From NCBI RefSeq assembly GCF_007565055.1, contig NC_044554.1, forward strand, positions 146,257,463 through 146,321,462: a DNA stretch of 64,000 nt, read 5' to 3'. Both the position numbers and the translations under genes were made by a program. The stretch is from Rhinopithecus roxellana. Taxonomy: Eukaryota; Chordata; Mammalia; Primates; Cercopithecidae. Below are positions 11,220-22,084 of the stretch, in pieces (within the stretch, counting starts at the first letter, position 1; every line of letters begins with the position of its first letter). Below the pieces are notes generated by a model, which made no database searches, was not told where the DNA came from, and worked only from the letters and a program-made list of their open reading frames with translations.

Positions 11220-11560
11220 TTAATTACAGTGTGGTGCAGACTGAAGAAGGAATGGAAACATTGTGTGGAGGGAGGCATGAGAAAAGAAAGTGTGGGGCTT
11301 CAAGAGGGAACAGGAAATAGTTCAGTTTAACTACAGGTCAGGGTATGCAGGGTATAGTGGGGCATGGGATGCAAGGCTGGCAATGGCCTATCGTGAAGGC
11401 CAAGGCATTTTTTTTTTTTTTTTTTTGTCTCTGTGTTTTATCCCCTGTAATTAGGAAGGGATTGTTTGTGCGTTTTTTTGTTGTTGTTGTTGTTGTTGCT
11501 GGGGTAGTCATTTCATACTGATGGAGATGATTCTGACAAGACTGCAGCTAACACAAAGTC
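11220..11560 (-). repeat. L2 fragment, antisense, broken by simple repeats
   Basis: In antisense order: CTGGCAATGGCCTATCGTGA (consensus ccttgtaggccatggtaag), GTGTTTTATCCCCTGTAATT, and GATGATTCTGACAAGACTGC (consensus gatcactctggctgctg). The register is interrupted by a T19 run and a (TTG)n run. Moderate certainty. Confidence 0.5.
11408..11498. repeat. Poly(T) and (TTG)n simple repeats
   Basis: T19 at 11408-11426 and a (TTG)n run at about 11478-11498, both inside the antisense L2 fragment. Confidence 0.9.
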
Positions 11561-12569
11561 ATGATAATATTGTTGAATAACTATCTCAGCATCATTTTGT
11601 TGTACAGCTCTTGCTTACCTGTAAAGTTTCTGGGCACATGGGAAATTTTTAATTCATGTATCATCTTTGATTTTTGTAGAAGACATATTTTTAGTGTGTG
11701 CCTTGCCTTTGCTGAAGGCTGCAGCTGGGAAGTCACGTGTAAACTGCATGACCCTGGTCAGAGCCCCTTACCCACTCTTATCCCCACCCTGGATGATTAA
11801 ATCCAACTGGCACCAGACCTTGGGAGAGTCAAACCATTGTCTGGGCTGAGCTAATCAGACTCTCTCTTGTGGGAATTTGGACACTGAGAAACTGAGAAAG
11901 ATGAGGATGGCTTTAGAACTGAAAGGTCATGCCAAATTAACCCACGTTGAATGCAAAGAAAGCTAGTTGAAAGACAGAGGTGAAGAGAGAAGAACAGTAT
12001 GGCCGCGGTGAAATACACGTAGAGAGAATCACCCTGGTTTCTGGTTTTCCAATTCCAATTTTAGTTCCAATTTGGTTTGCATATAATTTGTTTCCCACCT
12101 GTTTCTAATCCTCTGCAGGATTTCCTGCTGTATTTTTACAGTAAAATCTTCCACACTTAAGCTTATTTGAGTGACCGACTTTTTCTTGCATCCACACATG
12201 ACCTTTCTAAGGTAATGCTGAGTTTGCAAATGAAGCCATTGGTTCTCATGAGACTGTTGGGCTGAAGAGAGTAATGTCAGCTCATTAGTTTGGGTGCTAA
12301 ACCAACTTCCACCCATGAAGCAAGAGGCAGGCATGGATAGCTTCAGTTTATTAATGGGAACTCTGGGAAACAAGGTAGCAAGTACAACTTGACCAATGTT
12401 GGAAGAGATTCTACCTCTCAGTATGACCAATGATGGGCTATAAACCTCAGCAGTCACTATGGTCTATTCTGACCACAGCTGAGAACGTTTCGGCAAACAG
12501 CTGAGGTGAGTAACCACAGTGACTACATATGCTTCTACTCACAAAGAAGAATAAGAAATTAAGAGTTAC
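11561..12569. other. Unique sequence with a 142-codon minus-strand open frame
   Basis: No repeat recognised. The minus-strand open frame at 12029-12457 (142 codons) has no recognised domain, no signal peptide or transmembrane pattern, and composition like neighbouring noncoding DNA. Runs of this size are expected a few times by chance in 64 kb on six frames. Confidence 0.45.
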
Positions 12570-12877
12570 GGCTGGGCGCGGTGGCTCACGCCTGTAATCC
12601 CAGCACTTTGGGAGGCCGAGGCGTGAGGATCACGAGGTCAGGAGATCGAGACCATCCTGGCTGACATGGTAAAAGCCCGTCTCTACTAAAAATATAAAAA
12701 AAAATTATCCAGGTGTGGTGGCGGGTGCCTCTAGTCCCAGCTACTTGGGAGGCTGAGGCAGGAGAATGGCGTGAACCCTGGAGGTGGAGCTTGCAGTGAG
12801 CCGAGATCGTGCCACTGCACTCCAGCATGGGCGACAGAGTGAGACTCCGTCTCAAAAAATTATAAAAAACAAAAATA
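12570..12877 (+). mobile_element. AluY, sense
   Basis: Near-consensus AluY: GGCTGGGCGCGGTGGCTCAC, GATCACGAGGTCAGGAGATC, GCGTGAACCCTGGAGGTGG. Irregular A-rich tail. Target-site duplication AAGAGTTAC at 12561-12569 and 12878-12886; a third copy of the same word occurs at 12909-12917 in the AT-rich flank. Confidence 0.95.
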
Positions 12878-12948
12878 AAGAGTTACATATACATATTATT
12901 GAGTTATTAAGAGTTACATATATATAAAATGCCCATATTATACATTAT

Positions 12949-12951
<3 letters not shown>

Positions 12952-12996
<45 letters not shown>

Positions 12997-13273
12997 AGAC
13001 GGAGTCTCGCTAGCCCAGGCTGGAGTGCAGTGGCCAGATGTCAGCTCACTGCAAGCTCCGCCTCCCGGGTTCACGCCATTCTCCTGACTCAGCCTCCCGA
13101 GTAGCTGGGACTACAGGCGCCCGCCACCTCACCCGGCTAGCTTTTTGTATTTTTCAATAGAGACGGGGTTACACCGTGTTAGCCAGGATGGTCTTGATCT
13201 GCTGACCTCGTGATCCGCCCATCTCGGCCTCCCAAAGTGCTGGGATTACAGGCTTGAGCCACCGCGCCCGGCC
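12952..13273 (-). mobile_element. AluY (cercopithecid type), antisense, with T44
   Basis: An uninterrupted T44 (12952-12995, the poly-A tail on the other strand) followed by near-consensus AluY. It carries CACCCGGCTAGC and GGCTTGAGCCACCGCGCC, features I associate with Old World monkey AluY. A pure 44-nt tail suggests recent insertion. No clear target-site duplication was found by eye. Confidence 0.95.
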
Positions 13274-15825
13274 GTCATTGCCATTCTTTCAGGCGTCTAA
13301 TGAAACCTAAAGCTCTCTTTGTACTAACTGCAAGGTTTAATCAGGAGTGGATAATATGAATGTATCTACCATAATGAATTTCAAGTTTTACTACCTGCAG
13401 ACATTGTCAGTAACTGAATTTCCAGGGTATGCAACTTATAATTGAAAATCTTTATGTTTTAGTTCCACCTGTCATTTTTTAAATTCTTTTCAAAGAATGT
13501 CTGTTATAAAAATATGTTTTCTGTCAAAAGTTATGCTTTAGAGGAAACGTGTATCATTAGAAATTAGCAATTTCAACATGTTGGTGATTTGGAATTTTTT
13601 GGAATAATTTGCTGTTTTTCAGAGTTGTTGAAATTATACGAAGGACCTTCATTCTGATAAGTAATGAATTTAGTAAGGATGAGGTGGCAATGAGACATAT
13701 TATTTAAAAGTCAATTTCCTTTGAAATCCTAAGAATCTTCTTTAGACAGACATGCAGCTGGAAATAGCAGGGACTAAACCAACAGGGGATGGAGACCCTG
13801 GGGATTTTCTTTGCACTTTTTCTGGGAAGAAGCTCTGCTCTTCTGCTGTTCATCTACTCATCTGTGGGAATTCTATTCTTCAAGTACAGAGGCTAATGGC
13901 TGCAAAATGAAGTTTTGCTTATCCTCTCTCTTGCTAGATTTCTTTGAGCATGAAAATTTTACAAGGCACAGCCAAACTGAACCACAAAAAGGCATTGATA
14001 TTATAGGATTGCATCAATAGCATTGGCTGTTTCATTTCCATTCACTTATCAGACATATTTACTTCTCAGATATTTCCTTAACCGGAATTGACTGTACTAT
14101 AATTGCCTATTTCTTTGGTCCATTGGCTGTTAACCTTGAAGTGACTGGGGTAGGGCTGGCGAGGCCTTCCCTGTCAGGCCTGACCTCTCACTATGCTGGA
14201 GAGAGCGCTGCCATGACAACGGCGACAGATGTCAGCTAAGCAATGTGCACCCTAGAAAGACTCCTGTATTGAGAAAATCGATCTTGTAATGGTGCCACGG
14301 AGCACATTCGCTGAACTGCCAAGTGTTCTAGGCTTAATCATTTATTTCATCTAGCAGAGAGAAGAAAACATAAAAGAAATGAAATGAATTTGACCTCTGT
14401 CTTTTGAGTGACTTTAGTGCTACACTAAATTCCAGCAAGTGCCTCTTATGAATTTTAAAAAACTACATTAGGAATAACATTTTGAAGTGAAATGACTCTT
14501 GTAATGCCAACCCTCCAGAAACATGTTATTTCAAATGTCAGATACCTAATAGTCATTTGCTATTTTCTGTGTATGTCTGGGGGTTAGCTCCATCTTGAGT
14601 ATGTTTCAGGCAAATTGTTATGAAGAAACCGGGAATGAAGTGGACCAGAGCCTGCTGCTTTGGTTTTCTCCCTTCTTAGCATAAGGCAACTTCTTTTGTG
14701 CCGATCATCACGGATTAGCGAGTAGCATAAGCAACGTTTCATATTGACAGCTTTTGAATCCCTCTCAATTTTAGAGTCTTCCAATAGAAAGCTTGTTCTT
14801 GTCTCTGTCTCCAGAGTGAAGTTTGTCTCCCTGACAGTTAATCCTGAGACAGCCTTCCATCGCCTTGATAGGCTTGTCATTCATACCTTGACACCTCTCG
14901 TTCATCTGAGTCTGGCCTGCTGGATATGCAAATGATAGGAGGACTGAAAATCATAATCCTTCAGCCGTGATGGCTAGTATGTCAACGTCACTATTCTTGG
15001 AACAAGCCATTTTGTGAGTAGCTGGGGAGTGGTGGGAGACTGAGCGAGGGGCGGCAGCATGTACTTCTGACCTTTTCATGGCCTAGGTCAGAATTAGATT
15101 TTTAAAAAAGCAAATGCCCAAACTGAGAGAAACCCTTAAAGCCTAAAGACTGTAGACAAATCTCTCTGATAACCTTGCCTGTATAAATAAATATCATTTA
15201 GAGTGATTATAGTGAAAAGGATCTCTTAAGATTTTCAATGTGATATGTCTGTCTCTTGTGCTGTGGGATATTTTATTGCATTTTTGCCCTCAAGTGGAGC
15301 TGACAGGAGCCAAGCTTGTAATTTAAATCAATAAGAACCCTTTACCATGGCCATAAAATACTTGGCTAAACCTTTGAAGTGGCCACAGTTGAATGCACAG
15401 TGAACACAGTATAAATGTTCCTTAAGATGTATTGTATGAGACCACTGCTAGAACAGCATTCAAAGGAATCGGCCTTAAGCATCTTTTGTGACTGATGGGA
15501 GAGGGTCCCAAATGCTTTTGATCATTTACATGCCTCTCCAAACAGCCCACTTAATTGGCATGTGACCCAGCTGCAGCCTTCTGTTTTCTCCTCAGATATT
15601 TCCACTGCCTCTTTGGTGGGGTTTCTGGAATCTGGGTCTCCTTCTAAACCAATAATCCACATCTGACATGCTGTTGTGTCAGTTGCTCCTGCTCATTTCC
15701 ACTGTAGCCAGGGAAAATAGAACAAAGGCTGGTTGTTCAAACCCATCCTGGGAGCGCTACACAGGCAGTTCAGCAGCACTGGCTAGGAAGTGTTCTTTGT
15801 GTAACAGCGAAGGCTGAGGTTGAGG
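13274..15825. other. Repeat-poor unique sequence, possible conserved noncoding DNA
   Basis: About 2.5 kb without a recognised repeat. 14150-15120 keeps several CpGs in otherwise AT-rich sequence (for example near 14160, 14220 and 14310) and contains an octamer word ATGCAAAT at 14926-14933. This is compatible with, but does not prove, a regulatory element. No coding potential is seen. Confidence 0.4.
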
Positions 15826-16330
15826 CTTACCTGTTAGTTTCTTTTGGAGCGGCTTGTTTTTGGAGGGATAGTGTTCAGAGAGATGTCAGAATTGAAAAGG
15901 CGGTGTTTGCCTCCACTCTGCTTCGCTCTGCTGTCTCCCGCATCCTCACTGTGTGCCTGGCCCTTCCTCCGGCTCCTTCCTGCCGCCTTTGCCTTTTTCC
16001 TGTGAGGAGGGGCGGGTGCGTGGGTGGATGTTTCCTGACTCTTGTCCTCTGGTCTCTGTCTCTGTTTGTCCCTCACTCTTTGTCTCTCTCTTGCTCTCAG
16101 ATTCCAAAGTCTTTCCCAATTCTTCAAAAACAGTAAATAGTGATCGTCTGAATTTGGAATCTGGCCGTGAACTGTCTTGTGTGAGGGACCTGCTGCTCCG
16201 GGTGGGAGTGTTGCAGTTGTGATACCAAACGCACAGGCTCAAGGGCAGTCACTCCTTTCCAGATTCATGGGCCAGATACCTTTCCTGGCTGCTGCTTCAC
16301 AGAAGGCCTGTCTTCCTGGTGAGACGTCAA
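15826..16330. other. Candidate noncoding exon or promoter-like region
   Basis: On the minus strand, ACAG|GTAAGC (boundary 15831/15830) is close to an ideal splice donor; upstream of it on that strand lies a CpG- and GC-richer patch (15890-16030) with a GC-box-like GGGGCGGG (about 16010). On the plus strand, a long pyrimidine tract (about 16056-16098) ends in CTCTCAG, followed by CTTCCTG|GTGAGA at about 16320, which would frame a 219-nt exon (16101-16319). Open frames here have no recognised domain. No gene is claimed; transcript data would decide. Confidence 0.25.
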
Positions 16331-16334
16331 AGAT

Positions 16335-17140
16335 AGGCATCAGAGTCACAGGCCAGTCTCTACTTTATCTGATGGATCACAACCTTCGCTGTAGTTCCCT
16401 CTTGGGATGGCACCTACAGGTATCCCAGTGGCTAAGCAGATGGACACATGTCCTGTGTGACCTCTCCTTTTGGGGAAGGTGCTTTCTGAAAGGCCCATCT
16501 GGGCTCAGGTCTGACTCCCCTAGGGGGCCACATGTCATGTCTGTTTGCCACATGCAGTCTGACAATACATTTTATTACCTGGCCTCTGCAAACCCAATAC
16601 GATTTTGTGACTCTTGGTATTTCAGCTGATGTTTACAAGATTTCTTTTGCCCTTTTGTGAGAACAGAGTAGACAGGGCCTTAAAAACACATTACTTTGTG
16701 TTTATAAAGTTAATGTGTATAAATGGCATTTAAAAACGTGTGTATGGGTAAACTATTATAGCCAAAATCAGATTTTAAGGACATATCAACAAGATTCAAT
16801 GTTCAGAACTTGTTTAGGTCCTAATTTGAAAAAATGAACTGAAAAGATATGCAATGTATATTTAAATAACTGGGGACATTTGCCTACAACTGGTTATTAT
16901 ATAACTGACAAAATATTACGGAAAAGGAAGGCATGGAGTAAATAAAAACCACACTGGCAAGCAATGATAGTTGTGAAAGCTGGGTCATCAGTGGAATAAG
17001 CTTTCAGTATGTTATTCTATTTTTCTTTATATTTCTAAATACTCTGTTGCAAAGTTAGAAGAAGTTAGCATGCCTACTCAGGATTGCCTTATCACTACAC
17101 TTATACCTGTTGTTCAATAAAATTGTATTTCTGCAGGTCT
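16335..17140. other. Unique sequence
   Basis: No recognised repeat or gene. The 150-codon open frame at 16177-16629 (+) overlaps the left part but has no recognisable domain. Confidence 0.45.
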
Positions 17141-17144
17141 TACC

Positions 17145-17375
17145 TGTTTGCCTGTCATCCTGTGCTTTTACCTCCCATGTAAACTTTCCTTTGCACTGGG
17201 GGCTAGTTCTGTTTCAATGCTGTCTATGCCTGTGGCCTGAACTTTAGCATTTAGCATGGAATTTCTGCCTACCTCATCTCCCCATCCAGACTGTAAACTT
17301 CTTGAAAGCAGGACCGTTTCTTACCTTTCAGTGCTTCCTACCTATAATTGTGCAGCGTGAGGCTCAGAGTATGAA
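17145..17375 (+). repeat. L2 LINE 3' end
   Basis: CCCATCCAGACTGTAAACTT, CTTGAAAGCAGGACCGTTTC and the trailing block up to GTATGAATGAATTG follow the L2 3' end. Confidence 0.65.
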
Positions 17376-17384
17376 TGAATTGGG

Positions 17385-17745
17385 CTAGGCTAGACTGTGC
17401 TGTGGTAACACATAAGTCTTGAAATCTCAGCAGCATTATGCAGTAAAAGTTCATTTCTTGTTCCTGTAAAGTCGGATGTGTGTTGGGCATCTCTGTCCCA
17501 TCTTGCAGCTATGCTCTCAGGAGTGGGTGGCTTTCAGAGAGACCACAGTGGGGGAAGAGAGAGAGATGAGATCCATCAACAGGTTGTATTTTGACTGCCT
17601 CTGCCTGGAAATAACCTACAGAACTTCTCCCACAGCCCATAGGCTGGAATGAGTCACCTGACTCCCAACAGCAAGGTAGGCTGGGAAATGAAGAGAGCAT
17701 TTGGTGAGCACGAATTGTTTCTACACTGCTTCTTACCCCATGTGC
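17385..17745 (+). repeat. Ancient interspersed repeat, family unassigned
   Basis: AATCTCAGCAGCATTATGCA, AAAGTTCATTTCTTGTTC, ACTTCTCCCACAGCCCATAG and AGTCACCTGACTCC resemble a widespread repeat whose consensus includes 'aatctcagtggcttaacacaac ... aggtttatttctcgctcac ... ctagtcacatggcc'. I recognise the text but cannot name the family with confidence. Confidence 0.5.
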
Positions 17746-17844
17746 ATGTTGTCTCATGAATTTCAACATGAGAGAATCCCCGGGGAGAAGGCCTTTGGTC
17801 ATTTGTGCGGAATAAGAAAATGACAACCAGACCATTTCATTTCC

Positions 17845-17864
17845 TTTTTTTTTTTTTTTTTTTT
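17845..17864. repeat. Poly(T) 20
   Basis: T20 not attached to a recognisable Alu. It could be the tail of an antisense retrocopy extending to the right, but I found no matching target-site duplication or known gene sequence. Confidence 0.85.
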
Positions 17865-18564
17865 GTCCATGCCAGTGGGTTATTTCCTACATAGCTGGAA
17901 CCCTGTCTGGTTAATGGTAAGATCCCAGAGGGCTTCATGACCACTGTTCAGGCTCTGTGCCTATGACAGTCAAAGGCACAGGGATTATCGCCTGTCTCCA
18001 TCTGAAAATGTTATAGCTTGACCCTGTCAGGGTGTTGCCAAGCTGGAGGTGCTCCCAGAATAGAGGGGTACACTGTGACTGGGGCTTATGTGGTTGAAAT
18101 AGTAATAACCAGAAAAACAGAGCATCTGGTCATTGCAAGAAAAGAAGGGCACAAGTGCATTACGGTGAGAAGTTCCTTCCTCAGGCGAAGTTGAAAATGC
18201 TTTATTTAAGGAGAGGACACCACTAACCAAATAGAGGAAAATGTAGACTCTCAAGCCAGGTGCATATCCCATGTGCGATACGCTGATGATCAGCAGCCAA
18301 ATTTAGTGACTGAGCAAGTGCTAAGGGGTATTCGCCTGTAGATAAATGGTCTGTATGAACAGGTGTTCCCCAGTCTGCCTGTTTCCCTCCCGTCCCACCT
18401 GTGGGTGGGGCAGGTTTCCTTAGAAGAGCTTAAGGCCCTGCAGCCTCCCTGGGGCTGGCAGTGAAGGTACTCTTTCGTGCAGAGCCACATGAGGGACGCT
18501 GGTCTGAGAGTCTCCTAGAAATAACAGGCAGCCCTTGAAGGGCATTAAGTGGAGCGTGACCTGA
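17865..18564. other. Unique sequence right of an orphan poly(T)
   Basis: No known gene recognised on either strand. Minus-strand open frames at 18027-18272 and 18290-18490 show no familiar domain. An unrecognised processed pseudogene is possible because of the adjacent T20, but unsupported. Confidence 0.4.
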
Positions 18565-18574
18565 CCCTGATTGC

Positions 18575-18882
18575 TTCTTTATTTTTTTATTTTTTATTTT
18601 TTTGAGACAGACTCACTCCATCACCCAGGCTGGAGTGCAGTGGCATGATCTTGGCTCACTCTAACCTCTGCCTCCTGGGTTCAAGGGATTCTCGTGCCTC
18701 AGCCTTCCGGGTAGCTGGGATTACAGGTGTGCGCCACCATGCCCGGCCAATTTTTGTATTTTTAGTAGAGACGGGGTTTTACCATGTTGGCCAGGCTGGT
18801 CTCGAACTCCTGGTTTCAAGTGATCTGCCCATCTTGGCCTCCCAAAGTGCTGGGATTACAGGCATGAGCCACCATGCTTGGC
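18575..18882 (-). mobile_element. AluS, antisense
   Basis: Tail of interrupted T runs, then a complete antisense Alu ending CATGCTTGGC. Target-site duplication CCCTGATTGC (18565-18574) and CCCTGGATTGC (18883-18893). Confidence 0.93.
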
Positions 18883-19074
18883 CCCTGGATTGCCCCTGGA
18901 TGTGGCTGTGTCCTGAGAATGAGCTGCAGGGGCACACTGAAGTAAGCAGGAGGACCAGCTGGGAGGTCACTGAGAGACAGAAGGTTGGTTGCAGGGATGA
19001 GGAAAGCAAGGTGGGCTACTCTGTTTGGCAATGAGTGATAACCGTCTCCTCCCCCTCTCCCCTTGGATGTCTAG

Positions 19075-19427
19075 GCCCAGGCACACTGGTCCCCTGTTAG
19101 TTCGTTTCTCCCTCACGGCCTTTGTACCCACTGTGCCCTTTGCTGGAACAACCCCCCGCCCCCTAAGCCTACACCTACTTACCCTTCAATCTCAACTCTG
19201 ACGTCACTTCCTCAAAAAGCCTCTGGACAATCCCCCGCCAGATAGGTCAGGCCCCTCATTCACAATTAGTTATGTAATGATGTAATGTCTATTTCTTCCA
19301 TTGAAATGGAAGTTTCTTGAATTCAGGGGTTGTATTTGTCATAAGCACATTAAAAAACTACTTTAAAAGAAAAACAGCATGCTGCCTTGTACATAGTAGG
19401 TCCTTAATGAATATTTTTTGAATGAAG
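19075..19427 (+). repeat. L2 LINE 3' end
   Basis: Clear sense L2: TTTGCTGGAACAACC, TTCAATCTCAACTCTGACGT, TTCCTCAAAAAGCCTCTGG, ATTTCTTCCATTGAAATGG, TACATAGTAGGTCCTTAATG, and GAATATTTTTTGAATGAAG at the end. Confidence 0.82.
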
Positions 19428-19429
19428 TA

Positions 19430-19600
19430 TGTTAGGCATTTTCTTACAGTGTGCTGTCAAACCCTCCTTACAAGCTTGCAACCCCATTTTGTGGATGAGT
19501 AAACTGTGGCTCCAAGAACACAAAGCAGGGGAGTGGCAGACCCAGGATTTGCAGCTTGGTCTGTGTAGCGTCAAAGCTCTCATTCTTTCTGTCACAGCAG
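19430..19600 (-). repeat. MIR SINE, antisense
   Basis: CCCATTTTGTGGATGAGTAA, ACTGTGGCTCCAAGAACACA, GGAGTGGCAGACCCAGGATT and CAAAGCTCTCATTCTTTC follow antisense MIR. It directly abuts the L2 tail. Confidence 0.78.
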
Positions 19601-19604
19601 AAAT

Positions 19605-19960
19605 AAATGAGGTTACTTTATTCAAACAATGTAATTCAGATTATGCCAAAGCCAGAGCACGATGAATTCTTTTTATTTCACTGGCTCCAACCTACTGAGA
19701 TCAATTTAATTCATGTAGCATTTATGGGATGCCTTGAACTCATTCACTATGTTAAATAGGAGGGCAAGAAAGGGACAGAGCTGGGCTTCAGGGAAATGCC
19801 TGTGGTGAGCTGGATACAGAGGGTCCCAGAAGGAGAAGAAGCTGTGTGCTTCCCAGAGGAGTAGGCTGGCCCAGAGCCCAGGTCACTGAGTTATTAGGAA
19901 TGACCTGCGGGGTGGCAAGGGCCTGCTGTCTCTTGACTCTTGCTGAAGTGGGTAAAACAT
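19605..19960. other. Unique sequence
   Basis: Nothing recognised; no exon signal. Confidence 0.45.
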
Positions 19961-19961
19961 T

Positions 19962-20480
19962 TAGGCTGGCTGCTTAATGGAAAGAGCTTGGCTTTGGAGT
20001 CGCCCTTTGCTCCTTTCCAGCTGAGTAACACTGGGCAAGCTACTTGCACTCTCCAAATCCCAGTTTCTTCATCTGTAAAATGAAGATAATGGGTCGGACA
20101 TGGTGGCTCACGCTGTAAACCCAGCACTTTGGGAGGCTGAGGCGGGCGGAGTTCAGGAGTTCAAGACCAGCCCGGCCAACACGGTGAAACCCCATCTCTA
20201 TAAAAATACAAAATACAAAAATTAGCCGGGCAGCTACTCAGGAGGCTGAGGCAGGAGAATCACTTGAACCCAGGAGGTGGAGGTTGTGGTGAGCCAAGAT
20301 CATGCCTGAAGTAAGCACTCCAGCCTGGGCAATGGAGTGAGACTCCATTTCAAAAAAAAAAAAAAAAAAAATGAAGATAATGATATTTCACGGGGTTGTG
20401 GTGAAGAATTCATGGGAAAATGCTTAAAAAGCCTGAGGCTCATTGCCTGGCATATGCTTTTAGCAGATGTCTATAACCAT
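19962..20480 (+). repeat. MIR SINE, sense, split by an Alu
   Basis: First part 19962-20091: AGAGCTTGGCTTTGGAGTCG, ACACTGGGCAAGCTACTTGC, CAGTTTCTTCATCTGTAAAA. It resumes at about 20372: GGGGTTGTGGTGAAGAATTC and CATTGCCTGGCATATGC. The AluS copy at 20092-20367 lies inside it, so the MIR is older. Confidence 0.88.
20092..20367 (+). mobile_element. Alu inserted in a MIR, with two small deletions
   Basis: Starts GGTCGGACATGGTGGCTCAC and ends in an A-run. Perfect 15-bp target-site duplication AAAATGAAGATAATG (20077-20091 and 20368-20382). Missing about 10 nt after GGCGGGCGGA and about 25 nt after TTAGCCGGGC, so it is shorter than a full Alu. Confidence 0.95.
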
Positions 20481-20604
20481 CCTAGGGGGCCCTCTGTAGA
20501 CAGACTGAACTGGAAGAGGATCATGAAGTGGGGTATTCAGAAAGTCAGCAACCAAGAATACTGGGAACAGTGACATGAACACACCTCTGCTTTTATTTTT
20601 TCCT

Positions 20605-21360
20605 TTTTTCTTCTTTGTTGAGGTGAAATTTACACAATACAAATTATCCATTTTAAACTATAATTCAGTGGCATTTAGTACATTCACAATGTGTGCAACC
20701 ACTACTTGTATCTAGTTTCAAAACATTTTCATCATCCCCAAAGGAAACATCCACCCACTAAGTAATCCCTCCCCATTTCCCCGACTCCTCAGCTCCTGGC
20801 AACTATCAGTCTGCATTCTGACTCTGGATTTACTTGCTCTGAATGTTTCATGTAAATGAAATTGGTTTTGGGGGTTCTTCCATTTTGTAGCATGTATCAG
20901 AATTTCATTCATTTTTATGGCTGAGTAATATTCTATTGTAGGTACATATCACATTTTGCTTATCCATTCATCCCTTGACAGATATTTGGATTGTTTCTAC
21001 CTTATGGCGATTGTGAATAATGTTGCTATGAACATTTGTGTACAGGTATTTGCTGAAGTACCTGCTTTTGATTCTTTTGGGTATATACCCAGGAATGGAA
21101 TTGTTGGGTCCTATGGTAATTTTATATTTAACTTTTTGAGAAACCACCTAGTTGATTTTCATAGTAGCTGCTCCATTGTACGTTCTCACCAGCAATACGA
21201 AAGATTCCAATGTCTCCGTGCTCACCAACACTTATTTTTTGTTTATTTTTGATTATAGCCATCCTTGTGGGTGTGAAGTGGTATCTCATTGCATGTTTTT
21301 CCCCCTTTTTTCACTGTGGTTTTCATTTGCATTTCCCGCTACCCCACCTTTATTTTTTAA
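20605..21360 (-). mobile_element. L1M 3'-region fragment, antisense
   Basis: Long clear match to antisense L1M: TTGAGGTGAAATTTACACAA, GTGGCATTTAGTACATTCAC, CTCCTGGCAACTATCAGTCT, GGCTGAGTAATATTCTATTG, GGATTGTTTCTACCTTATGG, CTCACCAGCAATACGAAAG, GAAGTGGTATCTCATTGCAT. No intact coding frame. Confidence 0.88.
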
Positions 21361-21459
21361 ATTCAGAAGAGTTGTTTGTTCTTCATGACTTCTTTGAATC
21401 CTTAGATTATCCCTGATGGTTTATGTACAAAAGAGGTTTCTGTGGGGGAAAAAGACCCT

Positions 21460-22080
21460 CTTGTACAACTCTGGTAGGATCTTAAATTAGTACAAAGTCT
21501 GTGGAAGGTCATTTGGAACACTCCCCATTGAAATTACAAACGCACACACTCTTTGATCCAGCAGTTGCAAGTCTATGAATCTGGCTTATGGATATACTCC
21601 CATGTGAACAAAATGATGTATCTGTAAGGTTATTCATTGCAACATTATTTATAATAGCAACAGATGGGAAACAAAATAAATGCCCCTCAACCGGGAACTG
21701 GTTAAACAAATTTTGGCACAGCCATACAATGGGATCCAGTACAGCTGTAAAAATGATAGAGACACCTCTTTGTGTGCTGGTATGGAGGGAATCCCAAGAC
21801 ATATTGTTAAGCAGAAAAGGAAATCAAGATGTAGAACAGTGTATAAATAGTCTGGCCTTCATATAAAAATGAGAGAAAAAGAATATGTGTGTATATATAT
21901 GTATGCATATATAAATGCATGTATTTCATTGAATATTCATGAAATACCTTTGTAGAAAGGAAATTGGTGGTGAGAGACAAAAGTGGGAAGGACAATTTTT
22001 ACTGTATATCCTCTTGTGCCTTTGGAATTTCAAACTCTAAATATATTTCCTGTTTGAAAAAATAAATTAAATTAAAATGA
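21460..22080 (+). mobile_element. L1M 3' end, sense
   Basis: Sense L1M 3' region: CACTCTTTGATCCAGCAGTT, AAGGTTATTCATTGCAACAT, AACTGGTTAAACAAATTTTG, TACAATGGGATCCAGTACAG, AAGACATATTGTTAAGCAGA, ending in AAAAAATAAATTAAATTAAA. Opposite orientation to, and a different subfamily from, the neighbour at 20605-21360. Confidence 0.88.
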
Positions 22081-22084
22081 AGAT

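Noticed and set aside
12029..12457. 142-codon minus-strand open frame in unique sequence
   Set aside because: No recognisable domain or splice context; frames of this size are expected a few times by chance in 64 kb of six-frame translation.
18645..19034. 129-codon frame with typical 'GITGVRHHARP...FVLVETGFYHVGQAGLELL' style text
   Set aside because: Standard translation of an antisense Alu.
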